From positions 1 to 13,324 of the forward strand of contig CADBUK010000201.1 in assembly GCA_902797915.1 (NCBI GenBank): a DNA stretch of 13,324 bases, in the 5' to 3' direction. A model generated the notes under the pieces. That model was given only the letters and a program-made list of their open reading frames with translations. It made no database searches and was not told the origin of the DNA. Position numbers and translations under genes: made by a program. Below, piece by piece: positions 1 through 5,903 of the stretch; within the stretch, counting starts at the first letter, position 1, and each line of letters begins with the position of its first letter. This DNA is from Oscillospiraceae bacterium (GTDB lineage Bacteria > Bacillota > Clostridia > Oscillospirales > Acutalibacteraceae).

Positions 1-830
1 AACAAAAACTTGCCTTCAGACATAGCAAAAGTAATCGGCTGCATTTCATTAATATATGCGTTAATTGACGAAAGCCCGTACGAAGTGAAAATATAAAGCA
101 TAGCCTTTATTCCGTACGGATTAAGAAAGCCCACGCATACCGAAGCCAGCGCAGCTACTAATAGCTTAACAAAGCTTGCACAAGACGTTTGTTTAAGCTT
201 ACCTATATTAATCGGAACTGATTGCGCAAAATAAGGTAACATAAGAACAAACTGCATCATCCACATTGCAGAATGAAGATTGACAAGCAGCAAGGATAAT
301 AACGGCAAGATTATCAGATATGGCGTTTTCTTTGTTTTTACAAACTGCTCTAAGACCAACAATTCCGCTACAATTATGATATAGGTAAAAATCTGCGGCC
401 TTGTCTTTACAAAAGCAATAGCAATAAAAAAAGTAAAAAGCGCTGAAAAAGCTAAAGAAACAGTATAATTATCAGATATAACTTTCAACAGTTTATAAAA
501 CAGGCTGTATAAAATTACCACACAGACACATTGCAGTAACGTAGTTCCTATAATTCCAAAAGAATGATAAACCTGGTAGAAAATAACGGTTGACAGCCAC
601 TGCTGAACAACAATATCCATATTACCGTGCCAAGACAAAAAATCCTTTACGGGAAAGCCATTATTAACAATATACTCTCCTGTCGGATACAAGAAATAAA
701 AATCGTTGTCAAGTGAAGAATCAATAAAAAGCAAAAACAAAACCAAAGGCAAAAGCCAAAGGAAAACTTTTAATGCTTTGGGCGCATCATTTATATTAAT
801 ACTTTTAGTAGAATTATTCTTATTTTCCAT
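1..830 (-). CDS. Partial multi-pass membrane protein, GT-C glycosyltransferase-like
   Basis: Reading leftwards from an ATG at 830, the frame is open for 276 codons to the window edge, so the C-terminus is missing. A Shine-Dalgarno AAAGGAA (843-837) lies 6 nt before the ATG. The protein has a short polar cytosolic N-terminus, a TM helix at about residues 20-36, a soluble loop, and then at least five more hydrophobic helices. The loop (about 41-90) carries DNDFYFLYPTGEYI..NGFPVKDFLSW and QQWLSTVIFY; later come TRPQIF (143-148), NLHSAMW (184-190), NPYG (237-240) and INEMQP (260-265). These spaced motifs are what I recall of a family of uncharacterised bacterial membrane proteins resembling GT-C (ArnT/PMT-like) glycosyltransferases. 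I cannot name a substrate. It is divergent from the pilus genes, so its link with them is unproven; pilin or surface glycosylation is only a possibility. Confidence 0.7.
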   Translation of the reverse strand, partial: MENKNNSTKSININDAPKALKVFLWLLPLVLFLLFIDSSLDNDFYFLYPTGEYIVNNGFPVKDFLSWHGNMDIVVQQWLSTVIFYQVYHSFGIIGTTLLQCVCVVILYSLFYKLLKVISDNYTVSLAFSALFTFFIAIAFVKTRPQIFTYIIIVAELLVLEQFVKTKKTPYLIILPLLSLLLVNLHSAMWMMQFVLMLPYFAQSVPINIGKLKQTSCASFVKLLVAALASVCVGFLNPYGIKAMLYIFTSYGLSSINAYINEMQPITFAMSEGKFL

Positions 831-863
831 AATATATTCCTTTTCAAATATATTGTTTTACTA

Positions 864-892
864 ACTGTAACACCAAAAAAATGATTAATCAA
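864..892 (-). promoter_or_regulatory. Possible sigma-A promoter for the leftward membrane-protein gene
   Basis: On the minus strand a TTGATT -35 (892-887), a 17-nt spacer and a TACAGT -10 (869-864) stand about 34 nt upstream of the ATG at 830. Each hexamer matches the consensus at 4 of 6 positions. The -35 overlaps a 10-bp palindrome TGATTAATCA (882-891). In such AT-rich DNA this is a modest match. Confidence 0.35.
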
Positions 893-934
893 GAAATATA
901 TAAAAACAAATAAAGAATGCAGTCACTTTTTGTG

Positions 935-990
935 CAATTTTGACAATTTGTTTGTGAATATTTTGTGAATAATATTAATTGTCAAAATTG
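935..990. repeat. Perfect 14-nt inverted repeat, likely operator
   Basis: CAATTTTGACAATT (935-948) is the exact reverse complement of AATTGTCAAAATTG (977-990). The arms start 42 bp apart, about four helical turns, so both would face the same side of the DNA. The right arm covers the -35 hexamer of the predicted pilus promoter (979-984). Because the pair lies upstream of the predicted transcription start (about 1014), it would act as DNA rather than as an RNA hairpin. I infer a regulator-binding site working by looping or cooperative binding; no regulator gene is visible here. Confidence 0.6.
951..971. repeat. Tandem direct repeat TTTGTGAATA, 11-nt period
   Basis: TTTGTGAATA occurs at 951-960 and again at 962-971, one base apart, so the period is one helical turn. 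The pair lies wholly between the two arms of the 14-nt inverted repeat and just upstream of the predicted -35 at 979. Such phased repeats upstream of a promoter are typical of activator sites; the function is inferred. Confidence 0.5.
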
Positions 991-1007
991 CCGCATAATG
1001 TTAGAAT
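979..1007 (+). promoter_or_regulatory. Sigma-A promoter for the Tad pilus locus
   Basis: TTGTCA (-35, 979-984), a 17-nt spacer and TAGAAT (-10, 1002-1007) match the consensus at 10 of 12 positions, with transcription expected to start near 1014. A second overlapping candidate is TTGCCG (988-993), 17 nt, TATGAT (1011-1016). The peptidase ATG is at 1059, giving a leader of about 45 nt. The -35 is embedded in the right arm of the 14-nt inverted repeat, so a protein bound there could block or recruit RNA polymerase. Confidence 0.65.
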
Positions 1008-1044
1008 ATATATGATATTAAAACAAATTATCTTAATTATCATT

Positions 1045-1049
1045 TGGAG
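1045..1049 (+). promoter_or_regulatory. Ribosome binding site that fixes the peptidase start
   Basis: TGGAG lies 9 nt before the ATG at 1059. The same frame also has an upstream TTG at 1044, but that codon overlaps the Shine-Dalgarno itself, so it cannot be the start. Confidence 0.7.
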
Positions 1050-1058
1050 TTTACTTTC

Positions 1059-1763
1059 ATGTTCAATTGGCTTACCGCAACGGTTTTTGCGGTTTTAGGA
1101 TTGATAGTCGGCTTTTTATCATTAAAAATCGCAAAAAAGCAGATAGCTGTCAGAGTTGAGAAGATACCTGAACTCGGCGAAAAATTCAATCCCGCCCTCT
1201 TGGAAAGAAAATGGATTCCTTATTTTTGGGTCATTTGCTTTATTGTCCTCTATATTGTGTCTCTATTGACTTGCAGTAATTTGATTAGCCTGATTTACAC
1301 GGTGATATTTATATTTTGTTCATTTAATATTGCCGCTGTTGATTTAGCAATAAGAAGAATACCGAACGAGCTTTTGCTTATTCTTCTTTTAATTTCAATT
1401 ATCAGAGATATTGTTGAGCCTATTGTTACAAAAAACACTTCCGATATCAAATACAATCTGATTTATGCATTAATCGGTATTGTCGGGGGATTTGTACTCT
1501 ATATTATACCAAGTTTATTTGGAATATATATCGGAAGCGGAGACATCAAATTAAGCGCAGTTATTGGCTTTTCTCTTGGCATAATCGGATATATTCAGGC
1601 AATGCTCATTATGGCATTTATAATGTTTGTATATCTGGTAATCTTATTAATTACAAAAAAAGGCGGTTTAAAAACTAAAGCGCCTATGGGTCCGTCCCTT
1701 GCGGTCGGCGCAGTATTTACTCTGTTGTTCCCCTTTTTACAGGGACATATAAATTTATGGTAA
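1059..1763 (+). CDS. cpaA: Prepilin peptidase (A24 aspartic protease, CpaA/TadV type)
   Basis: This integral membrane aspartyl protease should cut the leader peptides of Flp pilin and TadE-like pseudopilins on the cytosolic face of the membrane. The protein is 234 residues from ATG 1059. Both catalytic aspartates of the A24 family are visible: D95 in VDLAIRRIPN (the Asp followed by IPN is typical) and D162 in the GSGD signature (159-162). TM helices fall near residues 5-21, 52-72, 75-95, 104-120, 130-155, 165-197 and 212-228. There is no Cys-rich methyltransferase domain of the PilD kind, which fits the short TadV/CpaA class. The first 65 residues are an extra helix plus a charged linker. It is the first gene of the locus, followed by the pilin 86 bp downstream. 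Confidence 0.92.
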   Translation: MFNWLTATVFAVLGLIVGFLSLKIAKKQIAVRVEKIPELGEKFNPALLERKWIPYFWVICFIVLYIVSLLTCSNLISLIYTVIFIFCSFNIAAVDLAIRRIPNELLLILLLISIIRDIVEPIVTKNTSDIKYNLIYALIGIVGGFVLYIIPSLFGIYIGSGDIKLSAVIGFSLGIIGYIQAMLIMAFIMFVYLVILLITKKGGLKTKAPMGPSLAVGAVFTLLFPFLQGHINLW

Positions 1764-1786
1764 TCCCCGCAATAATTTGCGGATTA
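1761..1786 (+). other. Hairpin between peptidase and pilin genes
   Basis: TAATCC-CC-GCAA (1761-1772) can pair with TTGCGGATTA (1777-1786): a 10-bp stem with a two-C bulge that starts at the peptidase stop codon. It is not followed by a T run, so I do not call it a terminator. It could separate or protect transcripts, because a highly expressed pilin follows. A weak promoter candidate (TTGCGG 1777-1782, 18 nt, TATCAT 1801-1806) overlaps it. Confidence 0.35.
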
Positions 1787-1818
1787 CATATTATATCGGA
1801 TATCATTTAATCTGATAA

Positions 1819-1835
1819 ATAAAAAATTTTTAAGA
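1819..1835 (+). repeat. 17-nt leader element, copy 1 (before pilin)
   Basis: ATAAAAAATTTTTAAGA stands directly before, and runs into, the pilin Shine-Dalgarno. The identical 17 nt recur at 2625-2641 before cpaB. The core AAAAATTTTT is a palindrome. It could be a translation-enhancing A/U-rich leader or a protein- or RNase-binding element; this is inferred from its position only. Confidence 0.45.
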
Positions 1836-1841
1836 AGGAGG
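1832..1841 (+). promoter_or_regulatory. Very strong ribosome binding site of the pilin
   Basis: AAGAAGGAGG contains the full AGGAGG core (1836-1841), 8 nt before ATG 1850. It is the best Shine-Dalgarno in the pilus operon, as expected for the major structural subunit. Confidence 0.75.
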
Positions 1842-1849
1842 AAAAACCA

Positions 1850-2017
1850 ATGAACAAGCTTATGTCATTCTTAAAGGATGAGGACGGCCAGGGCATGATC
1901 GAGTACGCTATCATCATCGGCGCTATCGCTATTGCTGCTATCGTTATTCTTTTTGCTATGAAGGGTAAGATCAAGAACGCATTCGAGAAGGTTAACAAGA
2001 ACCTCGATCAGATGTAA
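1850..2017 (+). CDS. flp: Flp-type major pilin prepilin
   Basis: A 55-residue protein, below the length cut-off of most ORF finders. It has a 13-residue leader rich in charged residues (LKDEDG), then QGMIEY and a long hydrophobic helix of Ile/Ala repeats (about 20-37), ending in a short Lys-rich amphipathic tail (38-55). Flp prepilins are cut at G followed by xxxxEY; here G13 with E18-Y19 puts Glu at +5 and Tyr at +6 of a mature 42-residue pilin. The peptidase next door would do this. Codon use is strikingly different from the neighbours (ATC, GGC, AAG, AAC, CTC, GCT favoured), a sign of very high expression that agrees with the strong Shine-Dalgarno and the terminator just downstream. Only one flp copy is present in the window. 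Confidence 0.92.
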   Translation: MNKLMSFLKDEDGQGMIEYAIIIGAIAIAAIVILFAMKGKIKNAFEKVNKNLDQM

Positions 2018-2035
2018 TCATTTGATGTGCGTTTC

Positions 2036-2058
2036 TACAAATTAAATATTAATTTGTA
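2036..2058 (+). other. AU-rich hairpin in the pilin 3' untranslated region
   Basis: TACAAATTAA (2036-2045) and TTAATTTGTA (2049-2058) form a perfect 10-bp stem around a 3-nt ATA loop, 18 nt after the pilin stop and 7 nt before the GC-rich terminator stem. Two hairpins in a row at the mRNA end could stabilise pilin mRNA against 3' exonucleases. Confidence 0.55.
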
Positions 2059-2065
2059 AATCGGG

Positions 2066-2098
2066 GACGGCGTGGGGCAACCCACGCCGTCTTTATTT
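2066..2098 (+). terminator. Strong intrinsic terminator after the pilin gene
   Basis: GACGGCGTGGG (2066-2076) pairs perfectly with CCCACGCCGTC (2081-2091) around a GCAA loop, a stable GNRA tetraloop, followed by TTTATTT. The T tract is short and interrupted and no convincing promoter lies between here and tadE at 2112, so partial read-through into the machinery genes is likely. That would give far more pilin than assembly-machine transcript. Confidence 0.88.
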
Positions 2099-2099
2099 C

Positions 2100-2105
2100 A
2101 AGGTG
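2100..2105 (+). promoter_or_regulatory. Ribosome binding site that fixes the tadE start
   Basis: AAGGTG ends 6 nt before ATG 2112. The in-frame GTG at 2103 is part of this site and so is unlikely to be the start. Confidence 0.65.
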
Positions 2106-2111
2106 TATATT

Positions 2112-2603
2112 ATGTTAAAAGCATTGATACGAAAAAAAGTAAAAAGTGAAGAAGGTCAGGCTCTGCTTGAGTTTGCCCTTGTTTTACCATTAATTCTGAT
2201 AATTCTATGCGGAATTCTTGACTTTGGTTGGCTATTTTATAATCAGCTAAATGTTGACAACTCCGCCAGAGAGGCAGCCAGAGCCGTTTGCGTTGACTGT
2301 GACACTCTATCTACGGATGAAATAAAAGAAAAAGCTACAAGAATTGTCAGCAACAACCTGTTTAATCCCGCAAAAATGTTGCCCGCTGACGGCGTCAGTG
2401 TGGTTTACCTTAGCAGTATGGGTACGGAACTTGATGAAGCTCAAATTACCCAGGCGGAAATGATTTGCGTTAAGGTAAGAATCAATATGCCTGTTTTAAC
2501 TTTTGTTTTGCATGCAATTTGCCGCGGAGATACAAGGGTTGTTTCCTCCTCCGCCACATTTAAAATTGAAAGAAGCAATGCTACGACTACCGCAGCTCCC
2601 TGA
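2112..2603 (+). CDS. tadE: TadE-like minor pilin / pseudopilin
   Basis: A 163-residue protein with the TadE-like N-terminus: a short Lys/Arg-rich cytosolic stretch, then EEGQALLEFALVLPL and a single TM helix (about 17-40), followed by NSAREAARA (50-58), the conserved helix typical of TadE. G15 with Glu at +5 (E20) fits cleavage by the prepilin peptidase, as for known TadE/TadF pseudopilins. The rest (about 60-163) is an extracellular beta-rich domain with four Cys residues (two in VCVDCD, one in MICVKV, one in AICRGD) that could form disulfides; it ends in a Thr/Ala tail (ATTTAAP). It probably helps initiate or shape the Flp fibre. It follows the terminator at 2066-2098 and starts the machinery part of the operon. 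Confidence 0.88.
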   Translation: MLKALIRKKVKSEEGQALLEFALVLPLILIILCGILDFGWLFYNQLNVDNSAREAARAVCVDCDTLSTDEIKEKATRIVSNNLFNPAKMLPADGVSVVYLSSMGTELDEAQITQAEMICVKVRINMPVLTFVLHAICRGDTRVVSSSATFKIERSNATTTAAP

Positions 2604-2624
2604 TGTATAGCGTAACATTTTAAT

Positions 2625-2641
2625 ATAAAAAATTTTTAAGA
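2625..2641 (+). repeat. 17-nt leader element, copy 2 (before cpaB)
   Basis: ATAAAAAATTTTTAAGA is identical to 1819-1835. It ends inside the cpaB ribosome binding site AAGAGGT (2638-2644), as copy 1 does for the pilin. Confidence 0.45.
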
Positions 2642-2651
2642 GGTATTTTTT

Positions 2652-3344
2652 ATGAAAAAGGTTTATTTAATCGCAGTTATTGTTGCACTTATTGCCGGAT
2701 TTGCTACATTCTTATTTGCAAATGAAATTTCAGAGCGTTCAAGCTTTACCGATGCTAAACGCACAACCGTCGTTACTGCAATTGCAGACGTTCCTCAGAA
2801 CGTTACTATTACAGCAGAAAATTTTGCTACATATTTTGCTGAGCAGGACTATATTGATTCCTATGTTTTAAGCGGTGCCGTTACATCTGCTACGGACGCT
2901 CTTAACTCTGTTACCCGCTATGCAATTTTCAGAGGAGAACAGCTTACGCAGAACAAGCTCATCACGTCTGACAGTGAAGACGCTACCCTTTCTCTTACAA
3001 TTCCGGAAGGCTATGTTGCTTATCCGATTGCAGCCAGCGGTACAAATGCTGCCGACGGTTATATTGCCGTAGGCGACAAGGTTGACATCTATGTATATCA
3101 GGGTATGACCACAACTATTCCGATGAGCAACCTTGAAGTATTTAAGGTTTCTAATAACACTGCCAACAAAACTGCAGAAGCTAATAACTCAGAAATTACC
3201 GATTACTCAACATTAACATTTATTGTTACCGAGGCTCAGGCACAGCAACTGTTTGAAATTGAAAACGGCGGTTCTCGCTATAAACTTGTGCTTAAACCGA
3301 GAGTTGCGGGAGCTTCATCAGTAGACATTACGCCTGAAGGCTAA
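2652..3344 (+). CDS. cpaB: Flp pilus assembly protein CpaB/RcpC, SAF domain
   Basis: A 230-residue protein with an N-terminal signal-anchor helix (about 4-23) and an extracytoplasmic body. Residues about 38-105 look like the SAF domain of CpaB/RcpC: VVTAIADVPQNVTITAENF, then a stretch ending in RYAIFRGEQLTQNKLI, where 'G+xL' is typical. The second half contains TIPEGYVAYPIAA and GDKVDIYV (141-148), the GDxVDI motif I associate with CpaB, and a C-terminal TFIVTEAQAQQLFEIE segment. In diderms CpaB works with the secretin; here no secretin gene is present, so it probably acts at the membrane/cell-wall side of the assembly machine. AAGAGGT lies 7 nt before the ATG. Confidence 0.88.
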   Translation: MKKVYLIAVIVALIAGFATFLFANEISERSSFTDAKRTTVVTAIADVPQNVTITAENFATYFAEQDYIDSYVLSGAVTSATDALNSVTRYAIFRGEQLTQNKLITSDSEDATLSLTIPEGYVAYPIAASGTNAADGYIAVGDKVDIYVYQGMTTTIPMSNLEVFKVSNNTANKTAEANNSEITDYSTLTFIVTEAQAQQLFEIENGGSRYKLVLKPRVAGASSVDITPEG

Positions 3345-3371
3345 AACATATTGTTAGAGAGGTAATCATTT

Positions 3372-4523
3372 ATGGAAAGAATTAATGTTGTTATTCTTGC
3401 AGAAGAAACACAGTATAAGGTAAAAATTAAGAATAAAATCGTTAGCGAAGATATTGCTATTGTAGGTTATTCCGATTTTAAAGAGGAATCAAAACTTAAA
3501 ATTGAAGGCTATTTCCCTGACGTTTTGATTTGTGCGCTTGACCGCAATGACATCGACAATGATTTCTATAGCTTTATTAGCGGAATTAAAGAAACAACTA
3601 CAGGCTGTGCTGTTATAATCGTTACAGACAGTGTTAATGTTGACCTTGTAAATACTGCTGCACAGCTTGGAATCAGACAGGTCCTTAGCTTTGATGTTGA
3701 GCCTCAGGAGTTCACTGATAAAATCATTGAAGTTAATACGCTTGAGCAGAAGCTTCTCGGTCAGCTTAAGATTGAAAAGAGAGTTCGTTCAAAGGTTTAT
3801 GCTTTCTACGGAACTAAAGGCGGATGCGGTACAAGTTCTATCGTTTCAAACACTGCTATTGCCCTCGCCAACCACGGTAAAAAGGTTATCGTACTTGATT
3901 TTGACCTTCAGCACGGCGACATCAACCTTTTACTTGACCTTGATTCAAAGGACACAATCGTTGAGCTTGCAAGAGACCCTGAAGGTATTTCGATTGAAAA
4001 GGTTAACACGTCTGTTGCACTTCATCCCACAGGCTTTTCCGTACTTTGCGCGCCAAAAAGTCCTGAGTACGGCGAGTATGTAACTGCTGACCACATCAGA
4101 AAAATCGTTGAGAATGTTAGACCTTATTTTGAATACATTCTCATTGACCTCGGTTGTGATTATGCTGACACTACCCTCGCTGCTCTTGAGGTTTGTGACG
4201 AGATTGAGCTTATAGTTAATCTCAACATTTCATCTTTAAAGGGTATGAAGGATATTCTTAACATCTTCCATACTCTTCGTGTTATTGAAAAGGCAAACTT
4301 TATTGTTAATAAGAATAGAAGCAGCCTTATTAAAATTGCAGATTTTGAAAACCTTATTCAGAAGAAAGCTTATACTACAATCGTTGCGGACAGAAACGCC
4401 TGCACAAACGCTATGAACAGCGGTAACCCGATTGTTTCGAGCGCACCGCGTTCAGCAACCGCAAAAGATCTTAACAGATTTGTTGATATTCTTATTGAGG
4501 ATAAAGACAATATTTCTAAATAA
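3372..4523 (+). CDS. cpaE: CpaE/TadZ-like pilus-localising ATPase (ParA/MinD superfamily)
   Basis: A 383-residue protein with two domains. Residues 1-125 resemble an atypical receiver domain (INVVILAEE at the start, PDVLICALD at 49-57, GCAVIIVTD at 78-86), as in CpaE/TadZ. Residues about 138-380 are a MinD/ParA-like ATPase: GTKGGCGTSS (147-156), VIVLDFDLQHGDINLLLDL (172-190) and YILIDLGCD. The signature Lys of the deviant Walker A (K149) is present, but the second P-loop Lys is replaced by Thr (T154), a change also seen in TadZ/CpaE proteins, so ATP hydrolysis may be weak while nucleotide-dependent dimerisation remains. The family marks the polar or focal site of pilus assembly. The Shine-Dalgarno AGAGAGGT ends 8 nt before the ATG. 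Confidence 0.9.
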   Translation: MERINVVILAEETQYKVKIKNKIVSEDIAIVGYSDFKEESKLKIEGYFPDVLICALDRNDIDNDFYSFISGIKETTTGCAVIIVTDSVNVDLVNTAAQLGIRQVLSFDVEPQEFTDKIIEVNTLEQKLLGQLKIEKRVRSKVYAFYGTKGGCGTSSIVSNTAIALANHGKKVIVLDFDLQHGDINLLLDLDSKDTIVELARDPEGISIEKVNTSVALHPTGFSVLCAPKSPEYGEYVTADHIRKIVENVRPYFEYILIDLGCDYADTTLAALEVCDEIELIVNLNISSLKGMKDILNIFHTLRVIEKANFIVNKNRSSLIKIADFENLIQKKAYTTIVADRNACTNAMNSGNPIVSSAPRSATAKDLNRFVDILIEDKDNISK

Positions 4524-4544
4524 TCATTAACTGAGGTGTATTAA

Positions 4545-5903
4545 ATGGGACTCTTATCAATAATGGAGGGTAACGAACCCGCCGCTAAAATAAGTACTTC
4601 TGCCGAAGGAACACAGTCCGGCAAAGCAAAAGCTAATGAGCCCAATGACAAATATGATGAAGTAAAAAAGCGTATTCACGTTGCTGTTGTTAACAACTTT
4701 AATCAGGCTGGAGCAGCAATGGGAACTAACATTGACCCTGAAACAATGTCTCAGTTCCTTAACGAAGAGCTTGCTAAGGATGAGTATGCAGTTCCCCGCC
4801 CTGACAGGCCTCAGATTGTAACTGAACTTTTAAACGATATTCTCGGTTACGGTCCTATTCAGGAACTTATTGACAGCCCCGAATACTCAGAGGTTATGGT
4901 TAACGGACCTAATCAGATATATGTAGAAAGAAAAGGTAAGCTTGTACTTACAGATGTACATTTCAGAGATAATCAACACCTTATGAATACGATTGACCGT
5001 ATCGTAAGCGCGGTAGGACGTCACGTTGACGAAGCAAGCCCTATGGTTGACGCTCGTCTTAAAGACGGCTCCCGTGTAAATGTTATTATCCCTCCCCTTT
5101 CACTTGTAGGTCCTGTTTTGACAATCCGTAAATTCGGTAAAGACCCGATTACAGCAAAACAGCTTATTGAATTCGGTTCATTAACGCCTAATATGCTTCA
5201 TTTCCTTGAGGCTTGCGTTAAAGGTAAATTAAACATCATAGTTTCAGGCGGTACAGGTTCAGGTAAAACAACGCTTTTAAACGTACTTTCCTCCTATATT
5301 CCCGGCGACGAAAGAATCGTTACCATAGAGGACTCAGCCGAAGTACAGCTTAAACAGGAGCATGTTGTTACTCTTGAAAGCCGTCCCGGAAATATCGAAG
5401 GCAAGGGTGCAATTACCATTCGTGATTTGGTAGTTAACGCACTCCGTATGAGACCTGACCGTATTATTGTTGGTGAGGTTCGTTCTAAGGAAACGCTTGA
5501 TATGCTTCAGGCTATGAACACCGGTCATGACGGTTCGCTTACAACCGCCCATGCGAACTCCCCTCGCGACGCTATGTCACGTCTTGAAACAATGGTTATG
5601 ATGAGCGGAACCGAGCTTCCCTCCAAGGCTATCAGAGACCAGATTTCATCGGCTATCGATTTGGTTATTCAGCAATCCCGTTTAAGAGACGGTTCAAGAA
5701 AGGTTACCGCTATTTCCGAGATAACCGGTATGGAAGGCGACGTTATTCAGATTCAGGATATTTTCCGCTATGTAACCGCCGGTGAAACGGACAGAGAAGG
5801 CAGATTCATCGGTGAATTTGTAGCAACCGGTATTGTTCCTAAAGCTTGTGAAAAAATAAGAGAAAACGGAGTTACAATAAATAATGACTGGTTTACAACT
5901 TAA
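4545..5903 (+). CDS. cpaF: Flp pilus assembly ATPase CpaF/TadA
   Basis: A 452-residue secretion ATPase of the type II/IV family that drives pilin polymerisation from the cytosolic face. After a low-complexity N-terminus (1-40) comes the N-terminal domain with NDILGYGPIQELI and EVMVNGPNQIYVERKGK (97-132). Then the catalytic core: Walker A GGTGSGKT (235-242), Asp box IVTIEDSAEVQL (258-269), Walker B-like RPDRIIVGEVR (303-313) and His box GHDGSLTTAHANSP (327-340). All key residues are present, and length and motif order are normal for CpaF. GAGGTG lies 6 nt before the ATG. Its 3' end overlaps the start of tadB by 20 nt, suggesting coupled translation. Confidence 0.96.
   Translation: MGLLSIMEGNEPAAKISTSAEGTQSGKAKANEPNDKYDEVKKRIHVAVVNNFNQAGAAMGTNIDPETMSQFLNEELAKDEYAVPRPDRPQIVTELLNDILGYGPIQELIDSPEYSEVMVNGPNQIYVERKGKLVLTDVHFRDNQHLMNTIDRIVSAVGRHVDEASPMVDARLKDGSRVNVIIPPLSLVGPVLTIRKFGKDPITAKQLIEFGSLTPNMLHFLEACVKGKLNIIVSGGTGSGKTTLLNVLSSYIPGDERIVTIEDSAEVQLKQEHVVTLESRPGNIEGKGAITIRDLVVNALRMRPDRIIVGEVRSKETLDMLQAMNTGHDGSLTTAHANSPRDAMSRLETMVMMSGTELPSKAIRDQISSAIDLVIQQSRLRDGSRKVTAISEITGMEGDVIQIQDIFRYVTAGETDREGRFIGEFVATGIVPKACEKIRENGVTINNDWFTT

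Noticed and set aside
940..945. Perfect TTGACA as a -35
   Set aside because: The hexamer 17 nt downstream (963-968) is TTGTGA, a poor -10; TTGTCA at 979 with TAGAAT at 1002 is a much better pair. The TTGACA belongs to the inverted repeat arm.
935..990. Inverted repeat as the ends of a small transposon
   Set aside because: The whole unit is 56 bp with no target duplication and lies on a promoter; an operator is the simpler reading.
1807..1998. 63-codon minus-strand frame opposite the pilin
   Set aside because: It is the antisense shadow of flp, which has a perfect Shine-Dalgarno, the G-xxxx-EY cleavage motif and biased codons; the antisense product shows no such signs.
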